From: Ciborinia camelliae
Lineage: Eukaryota; Ascomycota; Leotiomycetes; Helotiales; Sclerotiniaceae
Reading direction: 5' to 3'
DNA length: 64,000 nucleotides
Assembly (NCBI GenBank): GCA_025890175.1
Contig: JANPYM010000011.1
Coordinates: forward strand, 1,964,299-2,028,298
The translations under genes were made by a program, and so were the position numbers. The notes below the pieces were generated by a model, which saw only the letters and a program-made list of their open reading frames with translations, did not search any database and was not told where the DNA came from. Of this stretch, positions 34,287-48,700 are shown piece after piece (the stretch's first letter is position 1; each line of letters opens with the position of its first letter).

Positions 34287-35473
34287 TCATCTCCATTGAT
34301 TCGCACGAATCCTTCACCTCGGATCAAATAAACGAGGATCTCGGGAGTATGAGACCTCAGCACCAAACGTGATGATCCATCCAAACGAATGTGTAAAAAA
34401 CCCCAACACTCGTTTTTCTTTTTCTTTTTTTTCTCGTGCGACTTTATTCCTGGATTCTTATCATCTCTTTTGCATACATACCATCGTATCATCGTATCGA
34501 CTGCGGAGTGTAAATTCTCATCTGGCAATTCTGGGTTGGGGGAGGGGGTGTTGGGACTCGCAATGATAATACATATATATCCAGAGCAACTTTAGCAATC
34601 CCAATTTTCCATAAGAGAGATAGGATATAGGACTTGTGCATCAAGGCCCTGCTTGCGGTAGGTAGGGTATGTGCTATTATCGGTTTATTAATCTTGCTTC
34701 TTTCTACCCTCCAGCTATTTCGTTTTCTCCTTGTCCTGAGTATCTGATGAATTTCAAGCGCCCGGTTTAAACATTTATAAGATTCGAAAAGAAAAGAAGA
34801 GAACAGAAGACAAATTCAAAAGCCCCATCCATCCATCTATCCATCCTCTTTCCTTTCTATATATGTACTAAGTAATCTTCCAACTCAACTCAACTTAATA
34901 TTTGAGTTAACATTATGAAACTAAGAATGCAAGCAATTCGCATTATATTATGCTCGAGTTGATCTAGGTAGATACTAGGTAGGTGCTTATATCAGCTAAC
35001 TTAAGCATTTATTAGGGGGGGGGTTTGATTTTGATAATGACAATGATAATGATTCTTAAACACTGCGCTCCAGTTGATACAGCTGGAAAGCAAAGTGGTA
35101 ACGATATCACTGCAAGATTTTAGGTATCATATCATGGGTATCATATCATGTGGGCTGATTTATTATTTCTTTCCAGTAGACCGGGTCCAAGACAAAGCGG
35201 GGCGGATCGTTGCAGAGACAGACGGCTTCACCTTCTACAAGTTCTTCTTTCTTTCTTGCTTGCTTCTTACCAGTCATCTGACGATACTTACTTATGCCTG
35301 TTCGATATTTGGTCTATGAATTGCGTTATTTTTGAGGGTGTTGTATAGCCACGATTCTTAATATGACTTTTTGTGGGTAAAAGGATTTACTATAGGAAAG
35401 AAAAGTGCGATATTATTGGATCAGACGAGAGGAGGATAACTACAGGGAACAGACTGACGTGGTTAACTGATGG

Positions 35474-37837
35474 ATGGGGCACATATTTGAGCATGACTCA
35501 GAACGCAATGGCGCCATAGGTGATTTCGTCAAGTTGGCGAAGGACAGGTTCCTCAAGATTGATCTCTTTCCAAACTCAGATTTTTATTCGAAAGGTTTTC
35601 GTACAAACACTACAAACTTCAAGGAACAACTTGTAAAATTCTTCTACGCGTACAAAGTTTTGTACGTCGATCGTACAAACATGTCTTTACCTGGTTTGGT
35701 TGATTCAACCACAAACAACTCATCGCAATCTACAGCTAGTTCATTATTGTCAGTCGACGATGCAAAGAAAATGAGCATTCCTGTAACCCAAGATCAGGGA
35801 ACAGGAATAGCCAAACGCTGTGAACATACGAGCAGCATCAAAGATGAGTGGAGAACCCTTCCAGAAGACTCTTCACTCGTTAAGCCAATCTGGAGACGTC
35901 CAGAGTTTGACTGGATCGGGGAATTGTGTTCAAGCTGCCAAGCCATTGATATCTCGTCACCAGATGCAGAGATGTTTTTTGATATGGATACACTGGAAAC
36001 AAATTCAAATACAACGGAGTGTGACCTCTGCACAATGGTCTACACGGCAGCGAAGGATCGAAATCTAACGAGTGGTGGCGACATCCATCAGATCTCATTG
36101 AAGAGATTAGGGATGGATTTTGTCTTGAAAGAAACCAACCAGAAACTTCTCCGGCTGATCGGTAAGCATTGAAATCTCGCTATACATGATATTTAGTTTG
36201 ACAGAGGAATTAGAGGCGAATCCGGATGCAGTAACCCACCAACCTCCACCGGTGTTAGAACTCCTGCCACCAAAAAATGGCGACCCTTCTCACGCATATC
36301 TTTATTGCTCAAGCGTCATCGAACTACACAGGGCATGGCTAGAAGATTGTAACACTAATCACGGAGATGTTTGTGCGCTCAAGGATGATAAAACCCATGT
36401 GCTACCAACGAGGCTTATAAGTGTCGCACACCCGAGCAAGCTAAAGATTATAGTGACAGCAGATATTCCACATGATCCTCTTTCAGGGAGAATCCGCTAT
36501 GTTGCACTCTCCCACAAGTGGGGTGATATGCCTGCCGAGGCTGTTACAAGGAGGGAGAATCTCGCACAACGCAAGAAGAAATTTCTGACCCAAGAGCTAC
36601 CACTTAGTTTCAAAAATGCCATTAACCTCACGATTGCCCTCGGCTGTACTTATCTATGGATTGATGCTCTCTGTATCCTACAAGATGACGATGGTGATTT
36701 TGCTGAGGAAGCAGACAAGATGCAAACGACCTTCAGCGGTGCATACTGCGTTTTGGCAGCTTGCAGTGCTCAGAATGCTAGGGATGGCTTTTTGAAATAT
36801 CGTGATCCCATACAACCAGAATGGTTAAAAATCGGCAATTTTTTTCTATCGTCGGTCACCAATGATTTTGTGCGGGACGTTCTCCATAGTCCTCTTAACC
36901 GTCGCGGATGGGTCTTACAGGAACGAGCCCTGGCGCGCCGAACCATTTATTTTACGGAAAATCAGACATACTGGGAATGTGGCGACGGTGTCCGCTGCCA
37001 AACATTGACAAAACTTAAAAAGTAAGCTGCAAAGCTCAATAGCAAAACAGTCTTAACTGATACGAATTGATTAGTGATAAGATAGCTTTCCTCGGCGACC
37101 CGAATTTTCCTGACTACACGATTCGACCAACAAGTAGCGCATCTGAAAAAATCCGCGTCTTTATTGATTTGTTCCAGCAATACACCAGGCTAGAGTTTAC
37201 GTGTGCCGAAGACCGTCCCATTGCCATTGACGGACTGATGGAGCGACTAACATTTGCGTTCAAAACTCGAAGTCTTGCAGGTCTCTTTGAGACATTTTGG
37301 GGTCACTGTTTGCTCTGGCGACGGGCTGACGACGCAGAACCGTTGGAGAAGATTAAGAGTGACAAGTCTTCTCGCAAGATTCCGCCCACCTGGTCATGGA
37401 TGGCATTCCAGGGTGCAATCTCATTCATCGAGCCTAAAGACGACTCAGTTGATTGGAACGATGGCGGAGTGACTTTGCCATTTAACAATCTTACCGGAGA
37501 TCAGGCTTCTTGGCTTATTACAAGTCGTCAGAATGAAAGTTTGGCTATCCAGGCTAAGGCATTTGACTTTGAGATACCCTTGAATACTAGCAGAAGTGAA
37601 GCAGATTTATACTACGATGGCGGCAAAGATGCAAAGGATTCCTTTACGAAATGTGTGATTATTGGCACCGATAAGCAGGAGGTCAGTAACGAAGGCAAGA
37701 AAAAACATTATGTGTTAATTGTCAAGCCGATCACAAAGAGTTCTGGTGCTACATCTTACGAACGTTGTGGTGTTGGATATGTGTTGGGCAAGTTTATTCG
37801 TTTGGATGACTCCTCTTTGACTGTGTCAATCGAGTAG
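35474..37837 (+). CDS. HET-domain (heterokaryon incompatibility) protein
   Basis: Three exons, 35474-36161, 36205-37021 and 37075-37837, give about 755 aa. Both introns are GT-AG (43 and 53 nt). The 43-nt intron is short, but the nearer AG at 36195 would bring in a stop. The HET domain starts at about residue 325 with the hallmark RYVALSHKWGD, continues with LGCTYLWIDALCILQDDDGDF and a GAYCVLAACSA segment, and is followed by the RGWVLQERALARRTIYF block typical of these proteins. HET domains trigger cell death in fungal non-self recognition. Whether this one does is unknown. The first 80 residues or so do not resemble usual HET N-termini, so the start may lie at a later ATG (35683). Confidence 0.82.
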
Positions 37838-38619
37838 TTTTTCGATCGATCAATTTAGTGCGTCGAGAAGTACTTTCAGGAATGAATTTCATATTATTAT
37901 GAGAGACGGAAATAATGGTAACGTAACACATACGCATGCATTGGATTTTAAGGTTCAAGATTTCAAATTATGGGAGTATGCGATTTTGCATATATTGTTT
38001 ATGTAACTACTCAGTACTCTAGAATATGAAATCAGAATCTTTTTACTATTTGTCTGCACAGGAAGTATAGGGGAAACTATATTGCCTGATAGCTGCATCT
38101 ACTAGACTGAAATATGCCACCTCGAAGTGAACATCCAAAGCTATCTCCTCCGATGTCTAAATTTGTCTCGAATCTAAACTTGAAAGTCATTCAAGCTTTT
38201 TAACCAGAAAGCTCAAAAGATGAAAGTATTTCCCCCAGTCGTGAAACAAGGCTTCTGCAGATCCTAAGACTATGACCGCATGGCTTGTCTTTCACGCGGA
38301 TGGAATCCTAATTCCAACTTCTCAAACGACTCATATACTTTCTACTCAATCAAAACGAATTTGGCATGTTTGGCAACAAATCTATGGGATATATTTCTTG
38401 ACTGTGCAGTAAAAGCGATGGATTGCCGGAGTTTCTAGACGAATTCTTCTTGGTAGAATCCTGATAATTGTATAGATGAGATTCAAATCGCTGGAACCTC
38501 ACTAGACAGTAAGGGGTAATTCAAAAATCTTGAATCTTGCTCAAATTCCTTGATCTTATCATCCTTCTTGAATACCCTAGCAATCCTTTCATCTTGATAA
38601 CTCCTATAACTTTGTTCCA

Positions 38620-39060
38620 TTTTCTCTTACTGCCTATTGGCATTAAAAATTCAGATATGCAACAAATCCTTTATTTTCTATGGTTATTAGGTTAGTAGGT
38701 TATGATTCCAGATGCAGAGTTTCCACCAATCAACTTTGCAATAAAACACACCATCTCAATCTTTTCTTATTGCCAAAAGGCATTAAGGATCGAAATGCGG
38801 ATTTTTCGCTGACAAGACTTTTTTAGGAATTAGATATGCAGCAAAACTTTTGACCACAACATAATTCAATATGTTGAGGTTGTTCAGCTCTTTGGGGTTA
38901 TGTGATTCATGAGACACTGTATGGATAACAAAATTCGAGATATTTCTAGGGCAATGACTTGATATGAATACCTCGGCTGTAGAGAGCGTTGGGAGGTTGA
39001 TTCTTAGAGACTCTTGGGGAATATATGGGCCTGAACATTGAGATATGCAACAAAAGAACA
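38620..39060. repeat. Diverged repeats with AGATATGCARCAAA motif
   Basis: The motif recurs at about 38653, 38832 and 39041. The first two are each preceded by a TTGCC/ACTGCC-nnnn-GGCATTAA segment (38631 and 38770). Spacing is 180-210 bp. Conservation outside these motifs is weak. Confidence 0.35.
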
Positions 39061-39944
39061 AAGTAACGCCATTACCATGATTCACCACAATAGCTTCCTA
39101 CAGCTGTAGTAGAAACAAACTGAAACCTGATGGGTGGGCATCTAAATTTTAATATGAAAATACCCGGATCATACGGATATGGCCAACTGTTTATGAAAAC
39201 ACCCCCTTTTGGAGGAAATTGAAATTAACAACAGCAGCTCTCTATATTCCACGAATTAGATTGAAATAGCTCTGAGTTGTATGGAATCAAAGAGATCTGA
39301 GATAGTAGGAGGCACACATATGTCTTTGCTGTTCAGTCCCTAGAAGGACTCGAAGATAGCAATAAATATGCAATGCGATCAGGGCTGCGAGACTTCTCGT
39401 GCGAGGTACTACCTTACTTGAAAGACTGTACCACTAGCGAAAACTCAGTTGTCACTGGCTTGCCTGGGACTACGAAACTCCCTCTATTAAATAAAAACGA
39501 AAATAGCTCAGATATAAGCTTCCTATCTACGGCTGTAGACATTATCTTAATATCTAATCGCATCAACACTGACACTTGTCTAAATTCGAGGGATCAATAT
39601 GACATTGTCTGACCTCGCCATAGTTGGACAGACTTCTTTAGGGCTACAATCTTGTTGAAGAGCTTTACTAGACAGAGGAGAGATCTAATGGCATATGATG
39701 TTTAAAACTTCAGTCATCGCATCATGCGTATACCCCCCAAACCATCTTTTGAAACAGCGATAACCTTCTTTCAACAACAAACATCGCGAAGTTACATGTA
39801 GAACCGACCCAATACACAAATGCATCTCGTCAAAAGATCGTCCAAATTAAAGGATAAACAAAAGAAAAGAAAAGGGGGGCCAAACTACCGAAACCCACTC
39901 TCCCATCTCTCATCTACAATCTTTTAAATCGTCTAATCATCTGA

Positions 39945-40106
39945 CTAACTTCCCTCGTACATCCACACGCCCATACATCCGAGAATAAATACACTCACAA
40001 GCTCCATAGCCAAGGTACGTACACAAACCCACCAATCCCGTTCAATCCCCATATCATGGTACACATCACCATCAGTGTGACGTGACACGAATTCTCCAAC
40101 ATACAT
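39945..40106 (-). CDS. Possible small membrane protein (53 aa)
   Basis: The first ATG in frame is at 40106. The frame is open 16 codons further upstream, from a TTG. The peptide is hydrophobic near both ends with one convincing membrane segment (a TLAMELVSVFILGCMGVW stretch) and a charged, Trp-containing centre. A missing 5' exon is possible because the frame hits stops at about 40160. I recognise no family. The surrounding 15 kb is otherwise empty, so it could be a chance frame. Confidence 0.25.
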   Translation of the reverse strand: MYVGEFVSRHTDGDVYHDMGIERDWWVCVRTLAMELVSVFILGCMGVWMYEGS

Positions 40107-43100
40107 ATGCGCCGACCAAGCGACTAAGCCACCAACAAGAATTTTAGGCAACAATTTTTATTATATGATATTCTAGAACGTTTGATAGCCAATGAAGGAG
40201 GTATGACATTCCAGAGTATTGGATACCAAGCTCTCCTTTCCAAATAATAAACCTAAACGAGTTTCAAAGTTTCCACGTGGCAAACGGGTTAGAATCTAGA
40301 TAGATTAACGATTCAAGAAAGGAAAACGGTGGTGTGGTAAATCGATGTATCATTGGTTTCCAAACTCATTATGTTGTCTTCAGTTCAGCCGGCGCATAAC
40401 TATATTGGTGAATTGGTATCACATCAACCAGCTTCACGGATAAAAGAACACACCCAGAGAGCTGGAATAGAGTTGCTAGATGATGCAAAAATAGTGCTGT
40501 GCCGTGTGTGTTGTGTTACGTTGAAGCGGTAACGTCGACCAATATGGTGAAAGATGGAGGGGAATAAATAACCTAAAATCAGTAGGTAAGTCTTACGAAT
40601 ATGTATCTTTATTGTAACTACAGTACTAACAAGTAACCCACAATCCAGCCCATCAAATCAACAACTAAGAATCGATACATATTCCCGCATCTGAAAGTGG
40701 AATCCGATTCGCGCTTCAACCTCTCAAAATCACATTTATCTTCGGAATATATGAGTAGTCTGAGAGAATCTGGACCGAGAAACTACGCCGCTCGCTATGA
40801 TACATCCAACCGAACCCGAAAGCTTTCTCGGAAACGCCGATAGCATGGTTCTCGTCACAAGTTACAACACAAAACCAATGTCAATAGCTTACACGTAACA
40901 CAAACATGATATAACCATCACCAAGCGGGTGTCTCCCACCGCAGCTAGAAACGTGGCAGTTAGTGTATGCTATGCACGATGTTGGTGGTCGTTCAAGTGT
41001 TGAAAACCTCTTGGGTTCTTCCTAGTATGTTCATGTTATAGACACATCCTTTTGGAAAAAATTGAAATGATTCGTTGAGAAATTCCAGGAGATGGTTGTA
41101 ATTGATATGTTTTGTTTGCTTGCTTATGGTTATATGGGTCCCGGGCCGTCATCGTGGATCTCATCTCCTCTCTTAATGTTCCATTCCTTCCATTCCTACA
41201 TCATACCCAGGAACCAGACAGTCGTCTATGTATCCATTCGAGAATCCACATCAACCGTTATTCATGATAATTTTTTAATCAAAATGAAACGAGCAAATCC
41301 ATATTGTATCCACTCTATACATACATACCCCTTGCCCTCTCAAAACATGAATATCCAACTATTGCGCAAGCCATGACAGAACCACATGATCGAAACTAAG
41401 CTACAAATTACCTCCCCTCCCCTCCCAAATACATCACAATAATAAACTATAACCATCCCTCGTATATCACAAGTCTTCTCGTCTCTCCATAAACTAATAC
41501 TTCGATTACATGTGTAAATCCCCCACATACGATCGATCCATCCACCCACCCCCGTTCGCGCGCGCTGGATCGCGGCGTAGTCTCTCATCCATGTTATATG
41601 CATGCATACCGTATAAATAAATCCATCCACACAAAAATCCAACCCGTTCCAACAGTTAGAACCCGACACTTTGGTTCCGTTCCGCACCCTACCGCACCAC
41701 CCGCATTCATACCTTGAAAATCCACCTTCTAGTTCTATTATCATTCTAGTTCTAGTTTTAGTTCGTCACCCATCGTAACACAGCCATTCAATTACCCCAG
41801 CCAGGCCCAACGCTCTCGCCTCTCGTATCCTGCGCTCCATTAAAACCTGGTCATTCAATTCTTCCAGTGAAATGCATATGTACAATGTATGTATGTACAA
41901 TGTATATCTGTTGGATCACCTTACCCTGTCTTGCCTTGCAATACCTGGACAAGTAATCAATATATAGAAGATAGAAAAGCTTGCGAAAAATCTAGAACCT
42001 CCAAACTAAACCCAGTCCCCCACATTTCATTGCATATTTAAAAATGTTTCTTCGTCTAAGATTCAAGAACTATCCCTTATATAGCATCGGCCGACGTCCC
42101 CTCAACATCTAAACGGTCGGCATGAGCGAACGGCTCAATTTCTCAGTACAGTTTCGGCTTTTGAACACGGGAAATGGAAATGGAATTGGAATTGGAATCG
42201 AAGAGCTTGAGGTATGTATATACTCCGTTTTAGATATTATATTGTAATCGTACTATACTATGGTGCATCAAAATGAAACAAGACGAAACAGCAGATTCCA
42301 ACTCATCAAGATGTAATCCACATAGTTATTGAAATGATGAAATATGATCGAACAATGACACCCACCCATATCTACTAGTTGTAATCCCATCTAAAAATCA
42401 CATCATAACATAACATAACGTCCATCTTAAAAACAGGAATAAACTCACCTAGTGCCTATACCTATTTTATGATTCATGATGGCATTCTACGAGACTTTCT
42501 TCCCTTCTATTTCCCCTCTCTCCCCGGCCCTCCCCCTTTTTCTTTTCCCTCTCCCGCCTTTTCCGCTGCGCACCATACCATACAAATCTACATCCAATGC
42601 AATGCAATCTAATCCAATCTCCCTAGTATCTTCCGAGTCACTATCATAGATATTATAACTTCTCAAATATATCTGCCTGCCAGTCTACCTGCGTACGTAC
42701 GTGCGGTATATTTCCGTCCCATGGTTGTTGGGTTGGTTTCCAAGTTCCAACATGTTGGTTAGTTGGTTGGTTGGTTGGTTGGTCTGGGGATGTATACATC
42801 ATCCTCACATCATATCATACTAGGTAATCAATACCATGTACTAAGTATTTCCATAATGTATTTTCGGGATAGCTCTAGATTGCAATCTACAACCTACGAT
42901 GTGAAAAATATGTATGTATGTATATGTCTAGAATTGTCCTGAAAAGAAAAGATGTCATAATTTCTGTTATATAGTACCAATTCAAGTGCGCATAGATATC
43001 ATAGAGGTAGATACCTAGATATATATATATATATATATATAAATATACACAAGAAATGGAAATGGAGAGTTAAAGTTAAGATATATTACGTAGAGGATTA

Positions 43101-45515
43101 GAATTGGGGTTAAAAAATGTACAATTAGTTTCATAAGGTAGGTACTAGGTATTGAATGCTATATGATACCATCAAATGAAATCAAATCAAACCCATCTAG
43201 ATGATTCAAGTCAAGTCAAGTCAAGTCAAGTCAAATCGAGTCGAATTTCAAAACCATTCGTTCATTATACGTATACGGCCCGGCCAGGCCCGGGAGTACA
43301 TACTAGGTAAATAAATAAGTTTAACTACCTCCTACCTAGGTACCTTACAAGCTATTAGATAGGTACCTACTTCAACATAATATAACACAGCATGACAATA
43401 CCAATCAAGATAAAATAAATAAGTAAAAAAAGACCATCTACTACTTGAGTAGATAAAGTAAACATATAGAATCCATCAGCAGTTTGGTAGCAGCCCTATG
43501 AACTACAGTATAACTCTTATAACTACCATCCATATCAAGATACATCTCCATCCCATCAATCTATCTATCTATCTATCACCATACCAGTGCGACGCCACAC
43601 ACCTGCATTCTTATCCTTATCCTCTCCTCACTTTCGCAAAAGTTCGGTGCCTCATACATACATACCTACCTCCATAAATACATACACAGATCTCAAACCT
43701 TAGATCCGATGTACCTAGCCTATGCCAGACCAGACCCGACCACAGCTCATAGTCACTTCAAGATTTGATTTGGATATTGATACTCAAATATACATACATA
43801 CATATATACGGTATTATTATAGATATATGATGTACATTAGAGCCTCTTTATGTCCACATCCATATCGACGTCCACTATGCTATGCCATTCCATGCCAAGC
43901 CACACACCCGTATCCTCTCCTCTCCTCCCCTCCCTCATCCCTTCCAATTCCCTTTCCCTTCTAATCCCCACCCAACAATACCTCTCACAGTTTCACAGTT
44001 CCACACCACACAAGATCTCTAATTCCATTTCCATTTCCATTTCTATATCCAAATCTAGATCGGCGTATATATATTAAGAAACCTCCTCTGGCCCCCTCCC
44101 TTCCTTCCCCTTCCCCTTCCCCCTCCTCCCCACCTCTCCTCCAACTACAGAGTACCAAGGATAGCAATCCCGCTGGCTATTTTCGTAGATGATGATATAC
44201 TAGGTATATACATAAAATATATACAAGCTCTCAACATCATCAATCAATCAATCATCCTGTTCCCTTCTTTTCTTCATCACATCCGCATCTACATGCATAT
44301 GCACATCCTTATCGCCACCATCTATTTTAGAATCAGAGAGGGAAGAAAAGGAAGATTCGGGGAAGGATTGATTAATTTACTATCGTTTATATACCTATAT
44401 ATATATGAAATAAGTAAAGGAAAGGAAAGAACCCAAGAACCCGGTAATCCAAACGGCCACCAACAGAAAACAACAAAAACAACAAAAAAAAAACAACAAA
44501 AACAAATCCCGATAAAAAGAAGACTGGATGAATGGATAAACCTCAAACCTCCATCTCCATCTCCATTTCCATTTCCCCACCAAGGGGGTCATATATTTAA
44601 GTTAGTCTCTATATTATATATTATATATTTAGGAATTATAGAATAGTACCGGTACATACAGTACAATAGATACAGTAAGACCAAGAAGGAAAGATATAAT
44701 AGATACGTAAAAAGATAGATCTATTAAATGAGCAATCAATCATTTATTTATTTATTTATTGACCAATCCGATCCTATCCTATTATATCCTATCCGATCCT
44801 CTTGTGTATTAACTACCTACCCAATTCTCTAAGAGTATCTTTATGGATCTTACTTATATTTATCATGGATGATAGTAAAAGGTAGATAAGTAAGCAAGCA
44901 AAAGTAAGTAAGGAGAACATATATATATATATATATATATATACAAGACGACCAACCATAGATTCATCCATACATCCATCCATTTACCACCCAAACTCTT
45001 TGCAAACTTCATACTCCAAACTCCAATGATGTGCAGATAAAAATATGCAGATAAAAATATGCAGATAAAAAGAGATAAAAATAAAAAAACTAACGGGAGA
45101 GAGAGCGCTGGTCTGATCTGATCTGATCTGATCTTCTATCTCATACATGGATTTTATATATATACCTTAGTAATACAAAACAAAACAAAACAACTTGCCC
45201 GTTTATTTATCCAGGAATAGATGGATAACAGATCCATCCGTCCATAAACACCTCCCCCTACCCCTCTAGTTCCATTCCTTCCTTCACCTTAAGTCTCGCC
45301 TCCCCTCCATGCCTCAAACTCCAACCCCCCCCTCCTTAAAAGATCGTGCACCCCAGTGGGCATTTGCGGCTCTATCCCTCTATCCACCCATCTCCAGAAA
45401 AAAAACCCACACACATACATACACGCACACACAAAAGTATGACAAGACAAAACAAAACAAGACAAGGCATAGATAGGGAGATGAGGTAAAAGGTCCGACA
45501 GATGTACGTACGATG

Positions 45516-45780
45516 AACAATACAATACAATACAATACAATACAATACAATACAATACAATAAGGTTAACCTCCCCAACCTACCTCCCTAACCTCCCCAA
45601 CCTAACCTTATCAAACCCCATTCGAATCAATCAAAATCAATCAAACACAACGCGACGCAAATTTCGCACCCAATTCGCATCCAATTCACATCCAATACAG
45701 CATCGCATCCAATACAGCATCGCATCCAATACAGCATCGCATCCAATACAGCATCGCATCCAATACAGCATCGCATCCAA
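45516..45780. repeat. AATAC microsatellite and 17-bp minisatellite
   Basis: A pure AATAC/TACAA array covers about 45516-45560. From 45689 to 45780 five copies of CATCCAATACAGCATCG occur head to tail, with related CATCCAATTCG/CATCCAATACG units on each side. Long open frames across it simply follow the repeat. Confidence 0.85.
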
Positions 45781-48700
45781 TTCGCATCCAATACGCATCC
45801 AACATAAGATAACATAAGATAACATAAGAAAGGACCTCGAAGGTATCGTATCGTATGTATCCAATGCATCCAATGTATGCATCCAATGTATCGTATGCAT
45901 CCAATGTAAGCGCATAGGTTCGTGAGTTCGTGAGTTCCCCTCCCCTCCCCTCCCCTCCCCTCCCCTCCATATAAAGAAATAAAATAAAATAAAAATAAAA
46001 TGAAATTGGTCCATCAACCAGCCAACCAACCAAGCCAACCAAGCCAACCATCCAGCGCTTAAGAAAAGGACGACGACCAGCAAAAAAAGCCAAATGAGAA
46101 AATTGGGCGCTTAGACTAGGTAACTACCTCCAGCTACCTACCTAGAAACCTAGACAACCTAGGAACCTAGAAACCTAGACACCTAGCCCAGCCCAGGTTT
46201 TCGGCGCTAAGATAGATAGATAGATAGATAGATGACCGGATGGGGGTTTTTTGAATTAATAATTCATTCATTCATTATTCATTCATCGAATCGATTGGTA
46301 GGTAGGTAGGTAGGTAGGTAGGTATCGAAGGAAGAAAGGAAAGAAGGAAAGAAAGAAAGGAAAGAACCCAAGGGATCGAAAATATTTCACTTGAAATTAT
46401 TGGGATTGTTAGATTTGATTGTTCTATTGATTGATTGATTGATTTGACGAATCATTATCGTTATATATATACCTATATATATATATATATATAAAAACCA
46501 AAAAAAAAACATCAATAGGTTGTGAAAATAGAATGCATACCTACCTACCTACCCACCTACCTACCTACTTCAAATATACAAATACAAATACAAATACAAT
46601 TCGATGATTACCTACCTACCTAGGATAGGAACAATAGGAGTTAGAGTTAATAAGAGTCGGAGACGATCAATGATGGACAGATAGGTGGCCGGGGCGCTTC
46701 ATGTAACCTTAATTTCTTATCCCATCCTATCCCATGCCATCCCATCCCAAACCCATCCCCAGCAATCCCAGAAAGCATCACGTGTAACAATTCACGAAGG
46801 AGGCGGGTAACCCCGGAAAACCGACATCCAGTCCCGCGGCCGGAACACACGAATTGCTTGCTTTCACATCCCCCGTCATTTGAGGCTTGCTTGCTTCGTC
46901 CATCAAGAAGTAGGTACCTAGGTAACTGAATAAGTGGTGATGGATGGGCTGGGCTGGCTTGATTTGCCCCCCTCCCCATCCAATGCCCGTGCTTAGTTAG
47001 GCTAGGCTGTGGGAAATTCAATTCGCCTTCGCTCGCAACTTCCGCCTTCATTTTTTTTTCTCGCGCGCATGGATGGCATGCGCTAATTTCTTACATACAT
47101 ACTACATACATGCAGGCCTTGCGCTGTGCAGCTGCATCCATTTGTGTCGCCAATTTCATTTAGGCAACCAGATAACCACCCAGATAAATGAATAAACTGG
47201 TATTGGGGTAATTCGTGAGGTACCTAAGGATCAATCCATCAATGGCATGTGCGGATACGACGGATGGAAACAAACAAGCCAGAAGGCCAGATGCGACGAG
47301 GCGATGGAGGGAAGAAAAAAAAACTCAAATGAAGATTATGTGGCCAAGGGAGACAAGGCTCAAGTTCAAGGGGAGTCGGGACATGGGCATTCTCCGCGCC
47401 AAATGACACACTCTCCGTCACCATCGACACACCGACGGCTCAATATATCCCCAATGCGATCATCTCATTCGTACAGCTTGGACCAGTAGGAAGAGTGTTT
47501 CCACATTGAGTTGGTGCTACCTCGGTTCGATGATCGATCTCCACTGTTCACAAGATGAAACATACGCTGGACGGTAAAAAGGGACAAAACCCACCAAGCA
47601 GTGGCGAGCACTGTCTAGCAGACGCAAGTGGATCATTCAAGTGTTCCGATGGTACAGTTTTTGAGGTTACGAGAATCAGATGAGTATCCAATGATACCTT
47701 CCAATCCAATGTCTTGCATTTCTCTTTCCTATTTTTGACATCATCGCCGACGATTGAAAGCCTTTTATAGGATGAAGATGAAGGGGAAATTGAGAGAGTG
47801 TGTTCGAAATAAATGATGGAGGTATAATGTATAGTAGCATTAAATCATATAGGGGGGGAACTTACGCAATTGTAGTGGTCCTGTAGCACAAAAAGAAAAT
47901 CCCCTCAAACCATCCTTGGCGGCTAAAGGACTGCAAACGTCCGGTTACAACAAAACAATGCGGCACCGGTCGCTTGAAGCCCTGTAGATACATGCACCTG
48001 CAGACTGCAGTAATTGAGGAGCTAAGAGGGGCTAAGAGAATCACGAGGACACGCCCTCCCACGAGAGAACATAAAGAATTTCAGCCATGCTGGGCGTGGG
48101 TGATGTGAGATGTGGGCGAAACATGCAAGAGGACCCCGTAGACGAAAACCCCGCCACGTCGTTGGTCGCTTGAATACCCTTCTTTCGTATACTGTCGAAC
48201 GACAATCAATCGCGTACCGATACGATAGAAGCGACGAATAGATGAGTAACAGCCGAATGTTGCCTTGCCATGCGATGCTTTGCTTGCCCTTGATCGGATC
48301 AGAGAGATGATGCTGCTGGCTGGCTGTTGCTGCGGCACGAATAGATGTATCCCCAGCTCAATTCCAAACTTTGGTTTCGTTTGGATAGGTAGCGGTGAAC
48401 CCTAGTTCAGATAATATACAGACGGGTATCATCAAATTTGTTTGATTCATCGAAAGGGCGTACAAATGAACAATCTTGCCGAGTTCGCGTCTAATTCATT
48501 TTGATTGTGTTTGGTGTACAGTGGCGATATTCAGACGCATGTAAGTATTCGTCAGTCAATATGAATACGAAGCAATAATTTGACAATGATGTGTCCTTTC
48601 TCGATTTGGTGAAGGATTACTTCATATTGAATGAAAACCTTGGAAACCCAACGATCAAAGGTTACAGTGGTATGTGATCGGTGTATCTACCGGCAGTGAT

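Noticed and set aside
36162..36195. 34-nt intron ending at the first AG after the HET exon 1 donor
   Set aside because: It would be too short and brings an immediate in-frame stop. The AG at 36203-36204 restores the frame.
41340..41744. 134-codon Cys-containing frame on the - strand
   Set aside because: There is no signal peptide and its composition follows GGGTGG-type low complexity. I cannot separate it from chance.
42100..45200. CRISPR-like or telomeric interpretation of the TAGG/CCTA tracts
   Set aside because: Units are tetranucleotides without unique spacers and differ from the TTAGGG telomere unit. They are ordinary microsatellites.
45627..46093. Overlapping - strand frames rich in Cys, Asp and Trp
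   Set aside because: Pure read-through of the 17-bp minisatellite and the CCCCT tract.
46647..47051. 134-codon frame on the - strand
   Set aside because: It is built largely from GGGAT and similar repeats and has no protein-like domain.
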